A stretch of DNA of 64,000 bases from Trichobilharzia szidati (taxonomy: Eukaryota; Platyhelminthes; Trematoda; Strigeidida; Schistosomatidae), in NCBI GenBank assembly GCA_944472155.2, contig OX235273.1, forward strand, positions 83,694,793-83,758,792, in the 5' to 3' direction. Shown piece by piece: positions 42,401 to 54,960 of this stretch; position 1 is the first letter of the stretch, and the number at the start of each line of letters is the position of its first letter. The notes under the pieces were generated by a model, which did not search any database, was not told the origin of the DNA, and saw only the letters and a list, made by a program, of their open reading frames with translations. The translations under genes and the position numbers were made by a program.

Positions 42401-45389
42401 CAGCGATAGCCAAAGGGATTTAAATAGATGAAGAAATCAGCACTGTATACATTTCACTGGAGTAAAGCAGGAATTAGAAATAACAAAGTCACTATTTACC
42501 CTCTACTTTTATTATTGTGACGAAGGAACCAGACGCGAAGATTAACATTCACTGATAGGTGGGCAAATAATTCATTCAGATAAAATGCTCTCTGCTGGCT
42601 ATTTTGATCTGTAGTCTAATATCATTCAGAAAAGACAATTATCATAGAATTTACTCATATTAGTGCATGTTCTTTCCGTAATTGATAGTTCAATATAGTG
42701 AAGAATCATATCCAGGGATTTTAACGCACTAAAATAGGTGGTTCAGCGAAGAGGCTTTTATATCGAATTCATTTTCTTAGCTTTACACATTATACATTCT
42801 CATAAAATATAAAATTAGTCTACATACATGCTTTTTCTGAGAAATAAGAAGTGTTATCGGCAGTGTTTGTAGACCAGCACAATCAATAAACACACAAACG
42901 AAGCAAGAAATAGTGAATTTTAGCTTCCAAGAGAGCAGTGAAGAGACCAAAAAGGATAACATAATCCGTATGACAGTTAACAAGTTTTATAGGTAGCAAT
43001 GAAAATTTCATTTTTTACACGATACCAATCTTTGTATTAGGAACGTTTTCGTAGCCTTCGAATCGAGTTTGAGCTCATTCCAGCAGGTAATTCATCAAAT
43101 TCAATGTTGAATGAACTAATCACACTATACTGATAAACGAATTTATCAAAGACATGATGACGTTAAAACTTGACTCTTTGATAAATACTTTACAACACAT
43201 GCTTAGAAGATTTTGAAAGCAGTCACACACTGAAACGTACTAATGGTGAAATCCTTTCAGATTATCAGTGAACTCAATGAAATGCATCTTATACTGAACG
43301 TGAAAACCTGATTGAAGAAATAAATACGAGGTGAGTTAAACTGATTTTCAGTGCAAACCTGAAGCTTTGTCAGAGTTATTTCGTTTTTCTCCATAATTAT
43401 CCATGTAAGTGATTATTATGACTGTCGTTTACTTGCATTACACATAATAGGTGGAAATATGGATCTGTCTAGTTATATTTTTGCATTATTCGTCATGTAT
43501 GAAATATTTAGAACACCAGTTTTCAAAATACAAACATACTGATGGAACCTTAGTTGTTGTGAAAATTTGCAGTAGATATTATGAAAGAAAATCGATGTTG
43601 AGAACAAAACATAAAGCATAGAAGCAGTAGAACTTAAAACGTAGATTTCATGAATAGACATGCGATTGCATTGTTGAATGAAATGCGTCTTTATACTTCA
43701 CAACGGATTGTTTTAGAGAGACGAATAGTCTTTCTAAATAACCGTTGGCGTGAGGGAATCATCTATTGGTTTTCGGCCTCATCTGAAATCTTACCGATAG
43801 CCTAACTCCACAGATAGTTCAACTGTAGCCAGATATGTAATGCATTGCCAACTTTGTGAATGCTGATGGCTGAATACAAAGTATGTCAATTTCCTGTCTG
43901 ACTAAATAATTCTGTTTTTGGAACAGTGATTAAGGCTGTCTTATTCTAGAGTTTAAACGACAGTAACCTGATTATTCCGCCTCACTGAATTATCTGAGTG
44001 AATGAAGTAACTTCATTATCCATCAAATACATGTCGTTCTAGTTTAACTGTAGCTTTCTTGTGCCAATATCATTTGATATAATGGAAGTGATTTCATTGC
44101 TATAAAGCAGGTTTACATCTTCCATGAAAAAAGTGTGATAGATACTTTCGGAGACGACAAGCGACTCACTTGCATTGGCTAGAATGAGCAAAATATTTGT
44201 ATGCCACTAACAGCTTCAAATCAATTAATCTGATACATGGCGAGAACTTCCAAACATATTTCGCTTATGTATTTCGTATCATATACACATACGCCCATAC
44301 AACTTTCGACATGTTTGTTTTAGAGCCTATATATATGCATTTGTGTATATATATATTGAATCCCCAAGTTGTTTCTCTGATGGGTAGCTATTTTTCACAG
44401 TGACGCAACAGAACCGTATTCCCAAGTTTTAATCTCTCATACCTATATCCGTTCAATCAATCTCACCTTCACTTGTAAAACACTTTCAGTTGTCACTTCA
44501 ACGAAGTTTAACAGTCGCATTTCTACCTCATGTTTTTTCTCACAGGATGTATATCACTAAAAGCAGAAGATTCAAATGAAGACCTCTGTCGAATCTCGGC
44601 GAATTGACAAAATAATTCTCCTTTATAAAGTTATTTCTCTTGTTTTACATATTTTAACAGTGACACAGTCGTAACGGCAAAACCTGTTTCAGTTTCATAT
44701 TTTCAGCTCTCACACTGTGGTGACATGAACAGACTCGTTGTGGTATAAACGCAGGGAAGCGATTTTTGCGTCCTGCTACATAGCTGACAGTACTTCCTTG
44801 AGACATAAAGTCACAAAATGGTCCAAAGACAGAAAAAAGACGGTTGGTCGTTGCTGGGATCTGTGGTTCTACCCAACAACCGCATCAAAACTCAAAAGTA
44901 GCTCAACAGCGTCTTCAGGCAGCTATATATTCCAGTCAGATTTCTAAATACAAAACAATTCCTGTCGAACAAAATTAGGTAAACGGAAATCTACAGTAAG
45001 GAGTGCATCAGAACCAAATAGAATATTCCCAGAAAGATGGGATTGAAAACTCTGCGGACAAGAATGACACACCGATGCTTCCCGAAGACAGCCCAAGATT
45101 TACAATGGACTTTATCCACTAAAACAGAATCCTACCATGCACCACAATATCACTGTGCATGCAGCCACACAGAGAAGCATTCAAATTAGAGATTGAACAG
45201 AGGGAAAGATAAATAATAAGGATCGAATCGACACGTAACATTCAAATAACAAAAGAATGATCTACGGTCCAGGAGAAAAAATATAATGAATGCAAAGTTA
45301 GTTGAAACGTCTGAATGAAGTATAAATAATGTAATTCGATCATCCAGAAAGGATTTTATAAACAGCGTTCCATCATATGAAAAGTCAAA
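39404..45389. other. AT-rich spacer, no gene supported
   Basis: Several short hydrophobic frames (for example 39867-40064) reflect AT-rich composition. A GCGCCGAGT...CAACGTTTCG stretch at about 40600-40690 resembles the Penelope-like 3' region near 13120-13215 in a few words only; I do not annotate it as an element. A TA-rich run lies near 44325-44355. Confidence 0.35.
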
Positions 45390-45644
45390 TCAGTTCACAC
45401 CAGCTGATTTATGACCAACCACTTGGGTGCAGTGGTAATAAAATGAATCGTATCCTTCATCGGTTAAATGAAGAGGTGAAAATGAGAGAATACCAGCTAT
45501 CTTTATGTACTCAATCCAAATCGGAACTGTAATGTTTTGTGTTGGTTTGTATATCAGTGATGAGATAATGAATTCGCTTGCATTAACATTCGGTTGCTCG
45601 TTAAATTCCATCAGTGGGGCAATTATGTGTCCTACACCCATCCT
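45390..45644 (-). CDS. Candidate 3'-terminal exon of unknown gene (weak)
   Basis: The minus-strand frame of 83-84 codons reads MGVGHIIAPLMEFNEQPN...VVGHKSAGVN and stops. Codon use looks less AT-driven than neighbouring frames, and an AAAG acceptor-like site precedes it. The end, HLTDEG...YYHC...VGHKS, loosely recalls the Asp-x-Gly-x-Tyr-x-Cys end of an immunoglobulin-like domain, but with extra residues between Gly and Tyr. No further exon could be joined, so chance remains likely. Confidence 0.22.
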   Translation of the reverse strand, partial: RMGVGHIIAPLMEFNEQPNVNASEFIISSLIYKPTQNITVPIWIEYIKIAGILSFSPLHLTDEGYDSFYYHCTQVVGHKSAGVN

Positions 45645-48600
45645 CTTTGGATGAAGATAAATAAAGTTTGATTACAGCTGAAAATTCAGCAAATTGAGCA
45701 AATAAAACAATGAAAATCATATCCAGAATCATTCAGGACCCTGAATACATTCCAGCAAAATTTGTTGATGGAGATGAGGTGAAGACAACACAGCACAGAT
45801 AAAGAATAAAGAGCAGTGGAAAAGGTAGCTTGAGAGAAAATAATTTCATAATATTTTCGAGACTGGAAAAATTATGAGAAGACAAGATACTGGGTAGAAT
45901 AATCCTTCATTAACCTGTTTCCCTATCCTCCACATAAATTCACTACTTTTATCTGCTGCTCTTTATGGTATTCTTCACTAACATTTTGTTACCTGACTGA
46001 AGGTGACTTCGTGATTATTTCAACTTTAATTTCATGAATGTACGAATGTCAGATGATTTATTCACGAAACAACAAATATACTAAAATAGGTCTCTTCTAA
46101 TGCATTTATGAAGCAAGGGAAACCAACTTTGTAAATATATGCAATTTACAATTTTAGGTTAACTGTAAATTCACCAAATAAATATGGTTGAAAGTAAACC
46201 AAATCAAAGATTCGTCTGTGATACTCACGAGCTAAGTAAGTCAATGAAATTATAAAAATAAGAAAACACACATCAATAATCAGGCAAATTCAACATACTA
46301 CTATCTTGAATAAAGGTTAAACAGGAAATGTAGCAGGCAAATTATGGAAAAATAAAAAGGTTGTGAGTGTATTTCAAGTGATAAAATCTGATGAAAGAGA
46401 AGAACGATATTTTCCACATACACGCGATTCATGTTAACGGGACAGCCAAGTGAGTGTATCATTTTGATTTAAAATAATTAAAATTATAAACTAAGCAACA
46501 AAACCCTAAAGATATGATCAACCAATTTATTATTCTCCCTACAATTTTTCCCTGTTATATATTGACATTTCACTATAATAACTATTCATTATTAAATAGT
46601 CGAATTTAATTTTAATTGACACTTACCAACTAAAAGATTTTATATGGAAGTGGAAATCGTTGAGAATACAAGTCAATAATCTGTCGTATCGAAATGAATG
46701 AAGTATTGTCTGACTTCAGGAAACTAATTGATAGTGTGCGATTTCTCGAAAATTATGTTTGAAAAGTGCATACATTTATGTAGGGATCAATAAATTCATC
46801 AATTTCACATCAAGCCGTATGAATAAGAAGATGATAATATTATGCATTTGAACCTCACTCATCGGTTGTTACCTCAAATTCACAGAACAAGAGCTTTTGA
46901 AATTCATCCTTTTTAGTGAATCCTCTAATGTGCATGACCTTATTTTTAAAAATGTATAAAGAATAAGAGGTTGTTTATATTACTATATGCAGGTTTGAAT
47001 TTCACAAATATGTCAGCTATCATGGCAGCTTTAATGATAGAAATATTAGAGATAATGTAGATTGCTTATATGTGTTATTTTATTTCCATAAGGAGGGCAA
47101 AATTAGTCCTTTCTAAATAATTATGGAACAAACCCACTTCTCCCAAATGTTATTTTCCAATCAGAAAACTACTTCGAATCAAACAATCTGTCCATATTGA
47201 AAGGTCAGTATATAAAGGCACGTAAACCTCCACTCATCTTCAAAGGATATTGCCATTAGAAGATGCGATAATGATGAAAGAAAATTGTGTGATTGAATAA
47301 AGAGCGATAGAATTGGATATGTGCAGGTTTATTTCATAATAGTCATATTTATAAACTTGATATTTGATGCGTATGTTGAAGGCTGTCCAACCCTTGAGAT
47401 CCACGGACAATTAAGCTTTAGTTGAGTATCCACGGGTTAGCCTGTCGAAAAGGTGTCAAAGCCTGTAATCTATTTTAAATAGGTGATACACAGGAGGGAT
47501 TGTGGTTTTACAAAATGGATTCACGACGAAATAGTACACTGAATTCAAGATGTGAGTACTTCTGTGAAGTAATTGAATTCCCATCCACTGCCAATGCTGC
47601 GAATCCTGATATCTGTATTCAAAACTTGTCCTATTTTAAGAGAATGTTTTGTGACTGACTTTACATACAAAGATCCTTTGTAGTGGAGTTTACCCTGGAA
47701 TATCTTAACTACTTAGCTCTTTTGGTTTGTCTGAACCAAGCCACTTGAACATTCACAACATCTGCAACGTACTAGGTTGTCTGTAAATTTTCTTCTAAGG
47801 ATGTCATTTGTTATCATCGGAATGATTAAGGCGATGTTTGAACACTGCATCACTATGAAAACGCTGAAACCGACATCCGACAGCTTGAGCAATGGTTGCT
47901 TTGAAAGAATTAAGATGAAGAGCACTGGAGAATAACCTCGACTTATCTTACCTGAAAAGACGAATTCACCTGAGTAGATTTTCTTAATTTTGGCATTAAT
48001 TTAGAGTTAAAGCGCATCGCTGCTTGATAGCTGAAGTAAAATCATTCGACCATTTAACTGACTTCACTGGAAGACTGAACCATTATTTTCACTAAAAATG
48101 TGAAAAAATGCAGTGTAACAGAGAGTATACCAGTGTCACACTGCTAAATTAGCAGCCATCTGACTTCAAGGTATCCTGGCTGTAGAATTAAAAAAACGTG
48201 AACGTTTTGGACGGAATCATCCTTAGTTTCTGGATTTCTTGCATTCTGCTGTTCTCCAGTCTTCCAAATATTTTCAATGCCTATTTCCATTGCTTACGAT
48301 AATATTCTTCCCTACTGCATTCTGCAGTCTGAATGTTGATAATTTTTGGCTAGTGTTAAACTTCATTTGACAAAGTGGTGAATGTTACCTAAAGCAGACA
48401 GCTAACTGACCACTCGAATAACAAATTTTGATAGTAGAGGTCAAGCGGTACTTTCATTATGTGTGGAATTTACGACAGCGACAAACACGATTGAGTGGAC
48501 CATTTGGAATTAAAAGACTTGGATCTTTACATTGAGTAATAAGCAACCTAAGATTAGAATCAAACAATTAATTATATTATTATATTATCATTATATAACT

Positions 48601-48699
48601 ACAGTATATATTTATATAGATTCACATATAATGTGACTTAATTTCAACCGTCACTCACGACCTTGGTGATTAAATTTTTTAGTTAAAAGAGATAAAATC
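45645..48699. other. AT-rich spacer, nothing recognised
   Basis: No element or gene. A 70-codon Cys-containing minus-strand frame at 47713-47925 has no recognisable family. Confidence 0.35.
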
Positions 48700-51600
48700 T
48701 CAGGTCAATATTTTACCACACCAAAATGAATAGATTTTTAGTTCATTCAAATAAGTCATGTAATTCATATTTTGTAGTTCATGGTTCAAGTTGTACACTG
48801 TGTTTGTTTGCCACGTGATATTATGTATCATATTAATTAAAATGAACAGGAGCCATAAATTCTGTTCTTAATGTCACCTAATGAATACCACTCTTTCAGT
48901 GTGTTAAATATTCCACGTGTACATTCATATCGAATATTTTCATTTATCTGTTATATGAAGTGACCAATGGGTAAAATACTTCAAAGCATGCAAAACGTCA
49001 CTGTCTGAATTATGTAATTTACTGAATGAAAAGCAGAAGATTGAATCACGGCACTGATTCTGCATCTTCAAGTGGAAATAACTTTACACAGAAAACGTAT
49101 TCAGTGATATGCTTATGATTCAGTCTTCATATTAAAATATTCTTCTTCTCTTTATTTTGAATCCCAAATAAAGATAATTTGGTAATAATGTTCTACATAA
49201 CGATGAAATACCGTCTAGTATAGAGCTTAATTTATGACGTGTCGCAAGAACAAAGATTGTATAACTGTTTTACAGTTGAATGATTTAGCTGACCTTAGAT
49301 GTCTCATATATTCATGAAACATTAGCAAAACGAAACCCACTCAGCTGAGTATAGTTATGGTCGAAATATAAGATTAAACTGTAGAGGTAAATTGGTTATT
49401 ATTAGATTATCGTCCAAATGTACACCTTACATAAATGTTATTTCCTAACACTTTCCAAAATTCATCTCCTTTTGAGTGGACGGAAATTACCATAGGATTT
49501 TTCTAAGAGCAGAAGTAACGTAATTTAGTTTTAAACTTTACTCACTGGCTGAATTATTCAATACCCATTAGAAAGTATAACGATACACTAGTTAGAAAAT
49601 TGTGGTGACGAAATAGGCGTGCCATTTTTCAAGTTTTATCAATCAAGTGGTAATTAAAACATAAATATCGACTAATACATGTGAAACGCATGCAGTGTGT
49701 TTATGTGCATTTGCGTAACAATTACGTACTATATCGGTTCATGAGAGAAGTAAATGCAGTTTCTGCTGTCATCTAATGAACAGCACTCTTTTATCATTTG
49801 AAATATTCAATCAAAAATTAATGTTGAATATTTCCATTTGGTTAGTATTTCAAAATTGTTATGAAACAGCGATTAATATGCTACTCAGCGGATGAATACA
49901 AAGTTATTATTGTACCTCGCTTGAGTTGTTTTGTTGAGCTTAGATAACGTGCATTTTAGGGACGTCAACAAAATAAAACACACTCAGATGAGCACAGTTA
50001 CCATCGAACAATAATTTACCAATCCTTACACTTAAAAATGTGGGGTTAGATTATAGAGCTAAATTGGTTGTTATGATGTTATTCTTTCTTTATACACCTC
50101 ATATAAATGTTAATTCGGAGCATTTTTCAAAATTTGTCATTTAATAAATGAATGGAAACCAACACGGCGTTTTGCTCAATACAAAACTATCACAATTTTA
50201 TTGAAAATTTTACTTACGTACTGAACCAATCAATATGCCATTAAAAGGTATAACAACACAATAGTTAACTGAATGTCATAATAAATTAACCAGGTTGTTG
50301 TCCAAGTTCAGCCAATCATGTGATAATGTGGAGGTATTTCATTTAGTATGAGGGGAACTGGGATATCGTTGCATTTTCTCAGTGCTGTTGTTAATGTTAG
50401 GCAGTGAAAATTACTATTTCAATGCGCTACTGCTGCATATACACATCTTAGTTTCACAACTTATTATTTAAATAAATTTTTGAATCCCTATGAGACCGAA
50501 GTTATTTTCTCTCCTACCCACATTTTATTCTGTCAGCTCACATTGTTTCAAATGTCATGTACTTGTAAAGCCTTAGGCGTTAGCGAAAGTGCGTATTTCC
50601 ATCCCTAAACAATGTTCTATAAATATCTTAATGAGAATATTTAAATATCCAGACAACAAATTACTGTGGAATATTTCCACCTGTCCTCCATATCAACTGA
50701 CTAATCAACAGGATATTTCAAAACATACGAAGTGTAAAAGTTAGATTTGAAGCTAGTCGCTAACTCTTGAATTTCAAGCGAAAATCTCTTCATGAAGGCA
50801 ATATATGTGATGTAATGTTAGTGTTAACTATGAACACCTAGAAGAGATAACCTTCTGATTTCTTCTGCAATTCTCGTGTTTATTTCAGCTTCATAATTAT
50901 GAAAAATGTTGTCCTGCTGTTGGGACTTACAGACGATTCATCTATGATCAGGTATCAACACCTGAGACTACCAGGCAAGTGCTGTTGTACATTTTATTTC
51001 TCAGTCACTGAAATGTTCTGGATTCGGTTAAACTGATTGTGTCCAACATAGTGAATGCCATTTTCTGATCTTGTTCATGAATCGTTTCCGCAGGCTTTCT
51101 TTGCTTATCTCCATTCCTAGTCATCGTATTCTTCATTACCTCATTCTGAACACTGAATGTAGACAGTTTAGTAATTGTGTTGACAGTTGTTTAGCACACT
51201 GAAAATTGTGGAGTATAGCAGTTGAGTTATTCGATGAAGCAACTGGCATTCGCAACTCTTTCGGATGTTGAATTTCAAGAATGAAAGATAATCTACATAC
51301 AACGGTAACATTTTCAAAATTTATGATATGAAACTAAGAACCACTTGTTGGATGTTATTATTTTGAGATTAACATTTTACAAATAAAATAAACCTGATCC
51401 TAATTGCGTTCACCTCAAATAAATGTTAATCTTCAATGATTCTCCCATATTTATTGCTCAAATAATAAATTGTCATTACTTTGTTGTTTCGGCATGGAAA
51501 TTGCATAATAGAAATTTATATGGTGCTAACTTGCTAACCCTGAAAAAGAGTATACATCCATGGAAACTTTTCAATATTGTAAATTATAGCTATTTCATTT

Positions 51601-51720
51601 GTAAGTGATAAAAATAAGCATCAATAGATTTTAAATTCTAACAATTTCTGACTCAGTGCTTCATTTTAAGTGATCAGTCAGGAGAATATTTCAAAGCATT
51701 CAGTCCATCAAAATTGCGTT
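48700..51720 (+). repeat. Diverged tandem-like repeat array, period irregular (about 0.66-0.98 kb)
   Basis: Similar blocks recur in the same order. AAATTGGTT.TTAT...ATAAATGTTA is at about 49392 and 50067, with a weaker form near 51345-51430. TTAGAAAGTATAACGATACA.TAGTTA is at 49568, with an analogue at 50235. TGTCA.CTAATGAA.A.CACTCTTT is at 48873 and 49769. An ATATTTCCA/ATATTTTCA block is at 48934, 49834 and 50669. GACCAAT...ATTTCAAAGCAT-type blocks are at 48962, 50690 and 51672. Copies differ by many substitutions and indels, so this is an old array or nested old insertions of one non-coding element. Confidence 0.55.
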
Positions 51721-54626
51721 TATATAATTTAAGAAATATCAAAATTTGCTTAAAGCTCAGCTGCCTATCATCACCTTCAGTATGATGTCACTGTTGTAAG
51801 TTAACTTGATGCTAAAATTATGTGAATGACACCTGTGTTATAATTAAATTCAGGAGTATAGGGTGCAACTATTTCCTGACTGAAGCGCTTTCTCAGCATT
51901 TACTCTAGAATACATCGTGCTTATTATAATTCAATAAAGGCAAATAATGGGTCAGTGAATAATATTAAATTTGTAACTTTTGTCGGTGAAGATAAAAGCT
52001 TATTACATAGATTACATTTCTAAGATTGCTGATTACAGTGGTATGAATGACATCTAAGAGGTTCTCGTAATAGTTGAATGTTTACCCAGTGATGAATGTA
52101 AATGGGAATTTTAACGGATACATTGTACATTTCCTTTGCTAATGACTGGGGAACTGACTTTCACTGCGTCTGTTTCATAGCGGAAATTATGTGTTCAGAA
52201 AAGGCATATTCATTGCTTTTGCAGTGTTTCATAACCGATTTCTAATGCGAATTAGATTTTCCACATGAAACAGTCACAGTGAAAGTTGAACAGTATAGCT
52301 GCTGTCTTTCCATTCAAAATAAGTTTATTCTATCTTTTCATATTCTTCGATCTGGACAAATTTAGGAAAGTATTTAAGATTTCGCGGAGATTTTCTACTC
52401 TATTCACCCCTTTTCCCATTCACTTCATCTTCGGCATTACTTAGGTTCTTATTTCAATAGATCACCCAATTTATTACCTGAGTTGTTCGCATTATCTATT
52501 GAGCCTCATTTTCCCAAAACACCTGCATCTCACCATTGTACTGTTGTCATCATCTAGTCTATTATTAATACTAGTCATTCTGAAACAATAACAGAAATTC
52601 TACACCTAAGTGCCTTAAATCAATATATATATATATGTATCTAGTGAAGTGCATAAGGTACACTAACTGTGAGATACTTATCACTGATATATCAGAGGTT
52701 TCATAGGTATAAGCTGAATTTTATGGAACCTAACCAGTAAAATAAAACACAGGTTCAGCAGAAACTTACACGTTTCCTCTGAAATGACAGGAGAAACAAA
52801 CGATGAAAAGAAGCACAGTTTAGATTACATGTTACAACTCAGAAACACAAGACTTCTATAAACAAAACATTTCAAACGAATCCACCATTGAGAATTGGTA
52901 ATTCATTGATGGATGGACAACGGAATCAGAAATGTCATATGTAGGGCTTTCTCCTCGCTGTTAGTTAAAAGTTATATGAGAGATTATAAGTGTAGAAATT
53001 CACATTCTTAGGAACAACATTTGTGGTTCTGATCGAATAAATCACATGCTGGCATTCAATGTATGGCGAGGTTGCGAATCACTCATAAATCTAAAAGTTA
53101 TAAATCATGCACACTTTGAAGTGGGGATTAATGGCATCATGATACCATGATAAGTCCATCAAACGAGAATGCTCAATGCGTTCTCCCTTGAAATGGCAGC
53201 TGTAAACCTGAAAAACTTTAACAAATATACGTCCCTTCTTCCCTAGTCTCAGATTCATCACAGATGTCTATCAGTAAAACAGATGACTGGGATTAGATGT
53301 AGGCTGTGAATCACTCACTTTATTGCAGTGAAGTCGAAGAGCATTAAATTGTGTCAGTGAAATGACAGAGTCGAATTCATTTCCATCTGTGAATCATTAG
53401 GCGTGATTACTTGCAGTAAGCAATATTAGATGTATCCTTTGCTGTTCTTCATGCAGCACGCATAGTACATTTTTATTATCGAAATAATCAAACTATTGGA
53501 ATGCTGGTTGATACGCAAGAATTCAACTTTTCAAAATACAGAGGAACCATAGCACTATTTAATTTAATGTGATATTTCTACTTTTAAGCTCAGTTAAGAT
53601 TAGTTACAACCTATCCCGTTCTCGTAGTATTCGGTTGATTTTAGCCCTTTTAGACATTTAAATAATTAGACTCACCGAAAACATCTGAAAAAATGAACAA
53701 GAAGTTCATCGTGTAACCTGCGTTGCCTGATATTTCTTTACTGATATTTATTTGAAAGCTTCCTACGCGGAATCAATGAAGACCGAAAACTATTCAAACC
53801 CTGTTTATTCTGTATCATACAGGTGAATCTGAGTGAAACCCTGTTATGAAATGCTGTTAACTGGGTGGATTTCTTCCACAATACTTGTAATTAAAACGAT
53901 TGTTTTCCAAAATAGTATGGTGAAAGCTTGACTGATGTCTACAGTTCAAGACAAGATGCAATTTGAGATTCTACATTCAACGGTAGATATGACACCCATA
54001 TGGCACGTGGAGAGGTGAAAATTGCACAGGTGACAAGGTGAAGAATACTACTGCATTGAGATCATAACACAAACAAAATTCCATTATTGTTATATGTCTG
54101 GAACTCGAAGTCGCCGGTAGTATTCAATTCCTTATGTATTGGTTTACCGGATATATCAAATATTTACACAGTATCGTTTACTGGATGGCGTCTCATGCAC
54201 AGAAGTGACATAAAGCAATGATTTGTGTTGCAGACGTGATATGGGAAATAATAGTGTTTCATTGTATTATATGTACAAGTAAATTTATATGGAAACGACT
54301 GCCATATCGAAACTGGATGGCTGAAAGAATGGATGAAAGGTAATGTACGGAATTCAAAGAATTACTAACCTATTATTATATGGCATAATTATTTCGCCTT
54401 GGCTCATATTTATTGTATCTCTCTTCCCATCAGCATCATCCATCTTACATACAGAAAGTTTATAATCATGATGCATGATGAAGATCTAATGGAAAGACTG
54501 GTGTAAAAGTTTAATTTCGCCTTGAGTGTGTCAGAGATGAAATATATTTCATAAGAGTCCAGTGAGGTCGCTTTGCAATGTGGATTCTTCTATGATCGTC
54601 GATTTTCAAAATCAGTCAACGTAGTA
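51721..54626. other. AT-rich spacer, nothing recognised
   Basis: Includes a short TA microsatellite near 52623-52638. No gene or element was identified. Confidence 0.35.
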
Positions 54627-54630
54627 TTAT

Positions 54631-54956
54631 TGTGGTGAGAGCTGTCTACTAGCCAAGTGGTTGACAGCAATTGAGGTCAATGTTTATGTATCAAATATTA
54701 GTCATGTTGTGGTGAGAGATGGTTGCTAGCCAAATTGGTTGACAGTAATTGAGGTCAAGGTCAAGATGGACAGGCGGATTCAGAACTGACACAGCCACAA
54801 GAGATGCAAGGTTAACTTTGTGTGAGAAACAACCAATCAACAGACTGTATTTTCTACTAACATTAACCTACAATAATGTACGTCAAAATCTATAAATATG
54901 TGTTGATTTTCCGTAATAAACGTTCTGTTGCCTGGCCCTTGTCTTCTGTTGTTACA
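54631..54956 (+). mobile_element. Solo LTR of an LTR retrotransposon, copy 2
   Basis: 326 bp starting TGTGGTGAGAG and ending GTTACA, with a perfect 4-bp target duplication TTAT (54627-54630 and 54957-54960). It contains TATAAATA (54891-54898) and AATAAA (54915-54920), and shares CCTGGCCCTTGTCTTCTGT with the copy at 5636. The first 77 bp are tandemly repeated: a second TGTGGTGAGAG begins at 54708, followed by the same CTAGCCAA.TGGTTGACAG and ATTGAGGTCAA blocks. Confidence 0.82.
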
Positions 54957-54960
54957 TTAT

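Noticed and set aside
44738..44947. 69-residue frame with a WYKRREAIFASCYIAD start
   Set aside because: It has a slightly coding-like composition but no splice sites in phase, no family match I recognise, and an isolated position.
47713..47925. Minus-strand frame with a Cys-rich end (RCRCCECSSG)
   Set aside because: The Cys cluster does not fit a spacing of a known zinc-binding motif, and the frame has no splice-supported neighbours.
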